Assembly: GCA_034006965.1 (NCBI GenBank)
Contig: JAVERU010000023.1
Location: forward strand, 1-30,110
Length of the DNA stretch: 30,110 nt
Reading direction: 5' to 3'
Source of the DNA: Perlabentimonas sp034006965
GTDB taxonomy: Bacteria > Bacteroidota > Bacteroidia > Bacteroidales > Tenuifilaceae
Shown here: positions 24,403 through 30,110 of the stretch, one piece after another
How the letters are laid out: each line of letters opens with the position of its first letter
Numbering within the stretch: the stretch's first letter is position 1
Translations under genes and position numbers: made by a program
The notes under the pieces: model-generated
Told to the model about the DNA's origin: nothing
Database searches by the model: none
What the model saw: the letters and a program-made list of their open reading frames with translations, nothing else

Positions 24403-25587
24403 CTAAATATTTGGATTTGTAACTCGCCCCATGAATAGGATATTACCTTTTGCATTCTCTCGAATAATAAAAATGAAAGGCCTGTTGGCATAGAACTCAA
24501 AGGGTATAATCACCGACTTTAGCACCATGACAACACCGGTTGCAGCAGCGGCCTCGGTTCCCTCTTCCGACACCTCTACAAATGCTTTGTGAAAAACTTC
24601 ATCAATCTTTAAATCGTTCCTTCTCGACATGCGCGAGAAGTTAGCCGCATTGCTAAAGGCAATGGGCATTCCCATTTCCGACAAGGTTTGCTTAAGTTGA
24701 TACTCGGCATCGAACTTAAACTTGGGTAGCTTTAGCATAACTTCCCTCTCGGCTAGCTTGCTGATATAATCATTCAGATTATCGACACTCAAGGTTCTTT
24801 CAATCTCACCTAGCGTCCTATCCTCGTTGGGGAGTAGCACCAGCATCGAAAAATCGTTGCCTTTGTATGGCAGTTCAAGAAGCTTTATACCATCGCCCTG
24901 ATATACGTTGAATTTCTCTTTGGCGTTCATCATGGGCGTTTCCAGCTTTTCACCATCAATGGTTGTAAAGGTATCGTTATGGGTATTGTCCTTCTCAAAC
25001 TCCTTATCCCACTGTCCCTTAAAGTATATGGCGTTGGTAAGCACCAAACGGGTTTGGCTAGATATGGACCCATCGGGCAGCAAGTTCTTAATCCTATCGC
25101 GTGTTAGCTCCTCAACCCACTGGTTAATCTCAATACGGCTAGCGTTAGGGTTTCCTCTGAAATCGAGTCTTTTTACTGGGGAGTTATACGATTTTTGTGT
25201 GGTACGTAGGTATCGGCACTTAAAACGGTAGCTATTTTCGGTCCACAGCTGATTGGCCAGGGCAATATCAACGCCCTCCGATTGCTTATCTAACAGATTG
25301 TTTTGAAGTTGTCCCATTTGGGCGTGAAAATCCTTATCGTTGTATGGGAAGTTAAGCACCTCGGATATTTGCCTTTTGGTCTCGCCATCGGCTCCAGCAT
25401 AGGTCAACCCAAGGGCCATGCTAATGCTAATGGGAGAGAAAAAAACATTGTCGTTATCGGCCTGCGCAAACTGTTTGTACATACTCAACGCAAAGGAGTT
25501 GGCCTCGGTGGCGGTATAGCTAGTTTGCTGAGAATTGGCTATGCTAAACATGAGCATAAGGGCAAGTGTTAGGCTACTCGTTTTCAT
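24403..25587 (-). CDS. Exported serpin (serine/cysteine protease inhibitor)
   Basis: 394 residues from ATG 25587, where MKTSSLTLALMLMFSIANSQ is a signal peptide; the 12-residue upstream extension is rejected. Full serpin fold: FFSPISISMALGLTYAGADGET, LVLTNAIYFKGQW, KLLELPYKGNDFSMLVLLP, and the terminal RPFIFIIRENAKGNILFMGRVTNP. The reactive-loop hinge EEGTEAAAATGVV has the small residues typical of inhibitory serpins. Counting from the hinge, P1-P1' would be Lys-Ser, suggesting a trypsin-like target; counting back from the C-terminal side the loop is two residues longer than alpha-1-antitrypsin, so P1 is not certain. Bacteroidota serpins such as Tannerella miropin are known. The nearest upstream gene is rlmN. 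Confidence 0.93.
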   Translation of the reverse strand: MKTSSLTLALMLMFSIANSQQTSYTATEANSFALSMYKQFAQADNDNVFFSPISISMALGLTYAGADGETKRQISEVLNFPYNDKDFHAQMGQLQNNLLDKQSEGVDIALANQLWTENSYRFKCRYLRTTQKSYNSPVKRLDFRGNPNASRIEINQWVEELTRDRIKNLLPDGSISSQTRLVLTNAIYFKGQWDKEFEKDNTHNDTFTTIDGEKLETPMMNAKEKFNVYQGDGIKLLELPYKGNDFSMLVLLPNEDRTLGEIERTLSVDNLNDYISKLAEREVMLKLPKFKFDAEYQLKQTLSEMGMPIAFSNAANFSRMSRRNDLKIDEVFHKAFVEVSEEGTEAAAATGVVMVLKSVIIPFEFYANRPFIFIIRENAKGNILFMGRVTNPNI

Positions 25588-25681
25588 ATCACAATGGTGT
25601 ATTAATTGATGGCAAGTTAGCAAATAATAGCAAAAAACTATGAACCCAAGGCAAAGGCTGTGCCAATAGGCATCGAGGTTT

Positions 25682-26713
25682 TTACTTCTTCTGACTTAAC
25701 AACTCCTTAGTGGAGAGTAGTCCACATGCCGCCTGAATATCCTCGCCTCGCGAGGTGCGGATGGTGGTAAAAATCCCTTTGGATGTTAGAGCATCGCGGA
25801 ACTCCATAATCTTATCATCTGACGAGCCCTTTAATGGGCTGTCGGGGATGGGATGGAAACGGATTAGGTTAACCCTACAGTTTAGGTTACTAAGCAACCT
25901 CGTAAGCTCCTTAACGTGGCGTGGCGAATCGTTTACGCCGTCGAACATGACATACTCGAACGAAACGCGCCGCTGACCAGAGAAATCGTATCGCCTAATC
26001 TCATCAACCACATCCTGAATGGGGTAAACATTTTGTATGGGCATGAGCGCACGGCGCTCATCGTCGAAAGGATTGTGCAGGCTCACAGCCAAATGGCACT
26101 GGCTATTCTCAAGGAACTTAATCATTGCGGGCTTAACGCCGATAGTTGAAACGGTAATGCGGCGTGGACTCATAGCCATTCCCCAATCGGATGTAAGGAT
26201 TTCGAGCGACGCCAGCACGTTATCAGGATTATCGAAGGGCTCGCCCATACCCATATACACAATGTTGGTAATCCCTTGCCACTCGGGGATGCTACGGAGC
26301 TGGTTCACAATTTCGCCAGCCGATAGGTTTCCCTGAAAGCCCTGCTTGCCGGTCATGCAGAACAGGCAGCCCATTTTGCACCCCACCTGCGACGATACGC
26401 AAAGCGTTGCCCTATCGGCATCGGGAATGTAAGCCGCCTCAACAAACATCAGCGACTCGGTGGTAAACAGATATTTTTTTGTTCCATCGGCCGATTTGGC
26501 CACCTTGGTAGGTTTTACCAAACCGATACGATACTTTTCCTTAAGCTTAGCTCGGGCATCGAGTGAAAGGTTGGTCATCTGGTCGATGCTCTCGATATCC
26601 TTTTTGTATAGCCAGTCGGCTATTTGCTTTGCAGCAAACTTAGGCAAGCCTTCGGCCAACACCAGGTCGGTCAGCTGCGAAAGGGTAAGTCCGAAAAGAG
26701 GGGGTTTTTGCAT
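25682..26713 (-). CDS. rlmN: Dual-specificity 23S rRNA/tRNA adenine-C2 methyltransferase
   Basis: 343 residues. Radical-SAM enzyme that methylates A2503 of 23S rRNA and A37 of some tRNAs. The [4Fe-4S] motif CKMGCLFC (C-x3-C-x2-C) is present within VSSQVGCKMGCLFCMTGKQG. Also visible are IVYMGMGEPFDN, the SAM-binding ISTIGV-like segment (RITVSTIGVKPAM), LAVSLHNP, and the C-terminal DIQAACGL with the second catalytic Cys. The 5' flank (26714-26850) is filled with GCAAAG repeats; no clear promoter remains there. Confidence 0.97.
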   Translation of the reverse strand: MQKPPLFGLTLSQLTDLVLAEGLPKFAAKQIADWLYKKDIESIDQMTNLSLDARAKLKEKYRIGLVKPTKVAKSADGTKKYLFTTESLMFVEAAYIPDADRATLCVSSQVGCKMGCLFCMTGKQGFQGNLSAGEIVNQLRSIPEWQGITNIVYMGMGEPFDNPDNVLASLEILTSDWGMAMSPRRITVSTIGVKPAMIKFLENSQCHLAVSLHNPFDDERRALMPIQNVYPIQDVVDEIRRYDFSGQRRVSFEYVMFDGVNDSPRHVKELTRLLSNLNCRVNLIRFHPIPDSPLKGSSDDKIMEFRDALTSKGIFTTIRTSRGEDIQAACGLLSTKELLSQKK

Positions 26714-26734
26714 GGTGTTTCTCGCTTTTTAATT

Positions 26735-26850
26735 TAATTTCTCGCAAAGACGCAAAGACGCAGCATTGTTGCTCGCTAAGATATAATTCTCGCAAACCTG
26801 CCCGACGGCAGGTGGGGACGCAAAGACGCAGTTTTGTTAATCGCAAAGCG
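26735..26850 (+). repeat. Left GCAAAG-word repeat of the GxxExxY cassette
   Basis: CTCGCAAAGACGCAAAGACGCAG (split at 26741-26763), then CTCGCAAA, hairpin ACCTGCC-CGAC-GGCAGGT (26796-26813), GGGGACGCAAAGACGCAG, TTAATCGCAAAGCG (to 26850). It ends 18 bases from the stop of the GxxExxY gene and is mirrored at 28741-28812. Confidence 0.75.
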
Positions 26851-27132
26851 TAAGAAGCTGTCTAACTTTATAAATTGTTTACTATTAGGGTTATACCATC
26901 TTTAATTAGGTTTTCTTTAAAATTAACAAGAAGGCCTAATTTTATGCCTGTTAGCTTAAGGTAGGTTAGTAATTGCTTATGATGCACTGCTGCAAGCTTT
27001 TCTATAGACTTTAACTCAACAATTACCTTTTTATTGACAATTAAATCAGCCTTAAATCCCTGTTCAATTTCTTCATCATCCCAAATAACAGGAATTACTA
27101 TTTGTCTTTCTACAACTAGCCCACTTTTTTCC

Positions 27133-27142
27133 AATTCTATTT
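27133..27142. repeat. Target-site duplication, left copy
   Basis: AATTCTATTT immediately outside the left end of the IS; identical to 28621-28630. Ten-base duplications fit IS4-family insertion. Confidence 0.95.
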
Positions 27143-28620
27143 CAATGTCGTTTAGTTAGTGATATTTTATAACGGTTTGTAATTCATTGCGTAAGGTTTT
27201 TTCTGTCTCTTCTTTCGTGGATTGCTCCGCCCTGGGCGTATTATTTCCCTGGTGTTCCAAACCAACAGATCAAAAGCATCCAGAGCCTCCTTGTATTTTT
27301 TATGAATAAAAGCCGGAACCAGCATATCCATTGTGGTTGCCAGTGCATTGGTGCGGTTGATTTTTTGATCGTGCTTCCTTTCCTTGTCTGCTTGGTACTC
27401 TGCAATCACCTTTTCTTCAATTGGATGTGCATACGCAGCGCAAAGCGTCATTAAAAACACCTTGGCATGGAAGTCCTGTTTTACAGCCTTTGCTGTTTTA
27501 CCTGAGAAGTCCTCCAGCTCAATCCGGCTTTTTAGTAATTTGTATGCCTCCTCCTCGTTCCAGCGGTAATGGTACAACTCCTCAAAGTCTTCATGGAGAT
27601 AAGTAGCACTATCCTCCAGCGAGGTACAAAGGACCTCTTTTCCTCCATTTTCAAGCTCGACCTTTATTAACCTGCAGGTTATCTCTCGATCCAGCATGTG
27701 GGGAAAGTCCTTGAGCTTTGATCGGTCTTTCTTAGGTAAAGCAAAGGTTACAATTCTCTCCTTCTCAGAACTCTCTGCGAAGTCCTTCGCTTTGAGCCAC
27801 CAGTCCTCTTTTAAACGAACACAAAACTCAATACCTTTCGCTTTAAGCAGAAACAACAGCCAAAAACTGGGATAGCCGCGGTCAAGAAGTAACAAATCCC
27901 CAGGTTTGACATGCTCCAAATGCTCCAGCAACAAGTCTCTTTCACTTGAAGCGTAAGGGGCTATCTGAGAATCTAAAGTGACAAGATTCAGGGCGTCATA
28001 CAACAATGACCCTAAGGCCAGTGAGCGGGGGCTGTCTGCTTTAGGGCCAAATTGATGCACTCCAAACGCCTCAACCACGCTGGGATGATTCGGCAATACC
28101 AGGCGAGTCCCATCGACCGCCAACAAACGCATCTCGTGCCACACAATGTATGATGCGCCTTCGTAGAAAGAATTTACCGCAACTTCATTAAGTCGCTTAA
28201 AGGCCCAAGGGTTCAGTTTTGCCCGAGCCTGAGTGAAGGCTCCCTTGGTCACCTCCCTGATGTTGAAGTCGCCTTTCATTACTTCTTTGTAAAAGCGATC
28301 CAGGTCTCGTTGTAAAGAACTCTTGAACTTCAGCACAAGGAGGATTATTATTTTGAGTGGAAGTTTTCGGCTACGTGTGAACACCCCATCACTGCCGTCT
28401 TTGGAACGGCTGACAAATTGCTCATTTTCAATTTCATAGTCGATATTTGTTGTTAGTTTTTCTCGATAATCTAAGTTTTGACAGGCATTCGGGTTACCCC
28501 CTATATACCCCTACAAGATAGGGAATCAAATCTGAATCACAAACTTTTCAAAGAACTATTTTACACCTCAAGGCTAATAAAATCAGGCGTTTCGGAGGAT
28601 TTCTTAACTAAACGACATTG
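27143..28620 (-). mobile_element. Complete IS4-family insertion sequence, 1478 bp
   Basis: Ends are perfect 16-base inverted repeats, CAATGTCGTTTAGTTA at 27143-27158 and its complement at 28605-28620. A 10-base target duplication lies at both sides. It encodes one DDE transposase on the minus strand. It interrupts the GxxExxY gene. No passenger gene is present. Confidence 0.95.
27167..28384 (-). CDS. IS4-family DDE transposase
   Basis: 405 residues from GTG 28384. The DDE catalytic acids appear as LLAVDGTRL, LLLLDRGYPSFW and the Glu of the IS4 YREK motif Y-x2-R-x3-E-x6-K in YHYRWNEEEAYKLLK. The start is uncertain: the frame stays open upstream to about 28510 and codes for ENEQFVSRSKDGSDG, which looks like genuine transposase N-terminus, but this extension holds no ATG. 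An ATT at 28430-28432 sits where Met would be expected. So either a rare start codon is used, or the start codon has mutated. The C-terminus is basic (RSNPRKKRQKKPYAMNYKPL). Confidence 0.92.
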   Translation of the reverse strand: MFTRSRKLPLKIIILLVLKFKSSLQRDLDRFYKEVMKGDFNIREVTKGAFTQARAKLNPWAFKRLNEVAVNSFYEGASYIVWHEMRLLAVDGTRLVLPNHPSVVEAFGVHQFGPKADSPRSLALGSLLYDALNLVTLDSQIAPYASSERDLLLEHLEHVKPGDLLLLDRGYPSFWLLFLLKAKGIEFCVRLKEDWWLKAKDFAESSEKERIVTFALPKKDRSKLKDFPHMLDREITCRLIKVELENGGKEVLCTSLEDSATYLHEDFEELYHYRWNEEEAYKLLKSRIELEDFSGKTAKAVKQDFHAKVFLMTLCAAYAHPIEEKVIAEYQADKERKHDQKINRTNALATTMDMLVPAFIHKKYKEALDAFDLLVWNTREIIRPGRSNPRKKRQKKPYAMNYKPL

Positions 28621-28630
28621 AATTCTATTT
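28621..28630. repeat. Target-site duplication, right copy
   Basis: AATTCTATTT directly outside the right IS end, identical to 27133-27142. Confidence 0.95.
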
Positions 28631-28740
28631 GTAAAATCCTCTCATAAACCGATTCGAAAAGTCCTGGACCTAACTTTTTGTGTATTCTAAAACAAGCATC
28701 AACAATTATTTTTGATATCTCGTTCTCAGACATAACAGAA

Positions 28741-28812
28741 AACTTTGCGTTCTTAATACTTTGCGGCTTTGCGCCCCTGCCTGCCAGTCATTTGGCAGGT
28801 CTGCGTGAAAAT
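28741..28812 (-). repeat. Right GCAAAG-word repeat of the GxxExxY cassette (inverted)
   Basis: On the minus strand it reads CACGCAG, hairpin CCTGCCA/TGGCAGG (28780-28799), GGGGCGCAAAGCCGCAAAG, TATTAAGAACGCAAAG. Order and words match the inner part of the left repeat (26790-26850) in inverted orientation. It starts eight bases upstream of the GxxExxY ATG and ends next to the stop of the reductase gene. Confidence 0.72.
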
Positions 28813-28814
28813 TC

Positions 28815-29498
28815 CTAAAAGTAAATCTCCGCATTAATATTGGCAAATGGTACTCCGCGCGAAATTAGCACATCGCGGGTATCAACAACCATCTCGGCGC
28901 TGCCGCAAAGGTAATACTTTTTGGTGGTATCGAGGTTTTGCCAATGCGTAAGAAAGGTCGTTACCCTCCCCTGAAAGTAATCATCCTCAGCGCAACGGGA
29001 GCAACACTGAATATAATTACGACCAAGCTTTTCGGTTAGGAAATCGCTATAGTAAAAATATTCGGGGTAGCTAACACCATGAATTAGCGTAGGACTATTC
29101 CCTTTCTCCGAAAGAATTCTGGACATAAAAGGTGCTATGCCCGTACCCGCAGCAACGTAAACAGCATCATCGGAATACTGCGTGAACGTTCCAAACGGCT
29201 CCGAAACCAGTATCTCATCGCCTTCCCTAAACAGTGGCAAGGCTGGAGAAAGCTCTCCACCCGATTTCTCTGCATAAAGGATATCGACCATATCGGCCTT
29301 CTCGGCGCTGGCAATGCTGTATAGCCTTGGGGCAATCTCCTTGTTAATTCCAAGGCCAACAACTTGCCCTGCCTTAAAATCAAAATTCCGACTAAACGAA
29401 AGTATGTAAGCCCCCTCTGCAATCTTCTTATGGCTAACAATTCGTTGCTTGGTGTATTTTAGCTCGCTCCAACTCTTCATTTCAAAAATTATTTTCAT
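28815..29498 (-). CDS. Ferredoxin/flavodoxin-NADP reductase-like FAD oxidoreductase
   Basis: 227 residues from ATG 29498 (MKIIFEMKSWSELKYTKQ); ATG 29480 is also possible, while the longest start (29528) would cover a palindrome in the divergent promoter region. It has the FNR-fold FAD motif PRLYSIAS (RxYS), the NADP-side GTGIAPFMSRIL, the segment YYLCGSAEMV, and a C-terminal aromatic residue (INAEIYF) that would stack on the flavin. No [2Fe-2S] domain is present, so an external ferredoxin or flavodoxin partner is expected. It is divergent from an ArsR-type regulator with operator palindromes between them, which suggests control by that regulator. Right-flank cassette repeats touch its 3' end. 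Confidence 0.85.
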   Translation of the reverse strand: MKIIFEMKSWSELKYTKQRIVSHKKIAEGAYILSFSRNFDFKAGQVVGLGINKEIAPRLYSIASAEKADMVDILYAEKSGGELSPALPLFREGDEILVSEPFGTFTQYSDDAVYVAAGTGIAPFMSRILSEKGNSPTLIHGVSYPEYFYYSDFLTEKLGRNYIQCCSRCAEDDYFQGRVTTFLTHWQNLDTTKKYYLCGSAEMVVDTRDVLISRGVPFANINAEIYF

Positions 29499-29518
29499 AG
29501 TTAACCCTAAAAAAGGAT

Positions 29519-29534
29519 ATTGGTTCAAACCAAT
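29519..29534. promoter_or_regulatory. Palindrome in the reductase leader
   Basis: ATTGGTT-CA-AACCAAT, seven-base arms, 20 bases upstream of the reductase ATG. It may be a regulator site or an RNA hairpin; it differs from the TTTCG-based operators nearby. Confidence 0.45.
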
Positions 29535-29553
29535 GGGAAATCAAAAAAAATCA

Positions 29554-29597
29554 TTTCGTATTTCGCCGAAATAAAAACATTTCGTAATATTGCGAAA
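29554..29597. promoter_or_regulatory. Paired ArsR-type operator palindromes
   Basis: Two dyads between divergent genes: TATTTCG-C-CGAAATA (29559-29573, perfect) and TTTCGTAATATTGCGAAA (29580-29597, one mismatched pair), with an extra TTTCG at 29554-29558. The second dyad ends 16 bases before the regulator's ATG. AT-rich 12-18-base dyads are usual for ArsR-family repressors. Confidence 0.75.
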
Positions 29598-29613
29598 CAT
29601 CAAATGCATTACC

Positions 29614-29910
29614 ATGACAAAGCCAAATTATACCAATAGGCAAAAAGCGCTAGCTCGCTACTCCAAGGCGCTCAGCCATCCGGCTCGGATAGCAATTATG
29701 GAGATACTATCGGAACAAACCTGCTGCTACAGCGGCGATATTGCACAGGATTTACCAATTGCCCGTAGCACGCTATCGCAGCATTTGAGCGAGCTAAAAG
29801 AAGCGGGGCTTATTCAGGGCGAATTCAATCCGCCAAAGATAAAGTACTGCATTCGCAAAGAGAGATGGGACGAGGCGAAGCGGATGATGGGGGAGTTTTT
29901 TGAAGGATGA
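29614..29910 (+). CDS. ArsR/SmtB-family transcriptional regulator
   Basis: 98 residues from ATG 29614, just behind the operator; the upstream in-frame TTG start (29590) would lie inside the operator. The winged-helix domain is clear: ALSHPARIAIMEILSEQ, then DLPIARSTLSQHLSELKEAG as the recognition helix region, then the wing (GEFNPPKIKYCI). A vicinal Cys pair in EQTCCYSGDIA lies in or just before helix 3, where ArsR metal sensors carry their ligands, so sensing of a thiophilic metal(loid) or oxidant is plausible; a third Cys is in the wing (KYCIRK). It probably represses itself and the divergent reductase. Confidence 0.9.
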   Translation: MTKPNYTNRQKALARYSKALSHPARIAIMEILSEQTCCYSGDIAQDLPIARSTLSQHLSELKEAGLIQGEFNPPKIKYCIRKERWDEAKRMMGEFFEG

Positions 29911-29928
29911 AAAAAATGTAGAAAAAAA

Positions 29929-30110
29929 GAAATAATGAACACTGAATTATGAATGTAGAATTCTGAAGTACAAAAATTCCAAAAACCATGGTTTAAAATG
30001 GGAACGGCCCCTGCCAAACCAAAACTTCATCATTCATCATTCGATGTTCAGCGTTCGATGTTCAAAGAAATAATGAACACTGAATAATGAGTACCGAATA
30101 GCGAAGTAGC
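29929..30110. repeat. Imperfect inverted/direct repeats at the right edge
   Basis: GAAATAATGAACACTGAAT occurs at 29929-29947 and again at 30067-30085. Between them, ACTTCATCATTCATCATTCGATGTTC (split around 30027-30051) resembles the complement of 29936-29968. It has no coding potential and looks like a small palindromic intergenic element. Confidence 0.6.

Larger units (their letters stand above)
26868..28733 (-). pseudogene. GxxExxY protein (PDDEXK_3-like nuclease family), split by an IS4 element
   Basis: N-terminal half 28733 to 28621: starts MSENEISKIIVDACFRIHK and contains GPGLFESVYE, the family's GxxExxY motif. C-terminal half 27142 to 26868: RQIVIPVIWDDEEIEQGFKA, DLIVNKKVIVELKSIEK, then LLTYLKLTGIKLGLLVNF, with the D...ExK pattern of the PD-(D/E)xK fold. 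Taking out 27143-28620 and one copy of the 10-base duplication joins them in frame as QIELEKSGLVV to give a 125-residue protein, the usual family length, with no other lesion. Function of the family is not established; nuclease activity is predicted from the fold. Disruption therefore looks recent. Family assignment is from motifs I recognise. Confidence 0.88.

Noticed and set aside
26640..26846. 68-codon open frame on the minus strand overlapping rlmN and the repeats
   Set aside because: The frame is made from the GCAAAG repeat and the start of rlmN in another frame.
29521..29534. GGTTCAAACC resembling a tRNA T-arm
   Set aside because: No acceptor, D or anticodon arms fit around it; it is part of a simple palindrome.

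Overview
The window reads as chromosomal DNA of a Bacteroidota bacterium, most likely Bacteroidales. Three things point there. Gene content: FISUMP-domain proteins, a Y_Y_Y/SpoIIE sensor phosphatase, a serpin, a K+-dependent pumping pyrophosphatase and a YbiT-type ABC-F. Promoters: several genes carry the Bacteroidota sigma-factor pattern TTG, 18-21 bases, TAnnTTTG. Translation starts: most lack a Shine-Dalgarno sequence. The genus cannot be named from sequence alone.

Layout. 1-1968 (minus): translation genes rplU, rpmA and the start of serS, which is cut by the left edge. 2071-6358 (minus): an exported double-FISUMP protein and an exported M28 peptidase broken by a single-base frameshift. 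6474-10127 (plus): prfB with its programmed +1 frameshift, then hppA. 10234-10785 (plus): a lipoprotein. 10796-17909 (minus): a SpoIIE-type sensor phosphatase with a frameshift at a run of nine A residues, a comM/yifB-type ATPase, HIT protein, greA and two small envelope proteins. 17985-20974 (plus): a Rieske-like lipoprotein, a bifunctional-nuclease protein, a CNT nucleoside transporter and the relic of an exported protein. 21165-22778 (minus): an ABC-F ATPase whose second nucleotide site has decayed.

22779-30110 is the accessory part. It holds about 1 kb of degenerate repeats, an AlbA_2-domain protein directly behind a serpin, rlmN, and a GxxExxY (PDDEXK-like) gene cut in two by a complete 1478-bp IS4-family element with a 10-bp target duplication. 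The window ends with a flavodoxin/ferredoxin-reductase-like enzyme divergent from an ArsR regulator across clear operator palindromes.

The most novel structure is at about 26735-28812. Removing the IS and one target copy restores an intact 125-codon GxxExxY reading frame. That frame is closely hugged on both sides by imperfect, inverted copies of a roughly 65-70-bp repeat built from GCAAAG words and a CCTGCC/GGCAGG hairpin. This looks like a small nuclease-gene cassette with inverted ends, later hit by an IS. Related repeat words without a gene fill 22880-23720.
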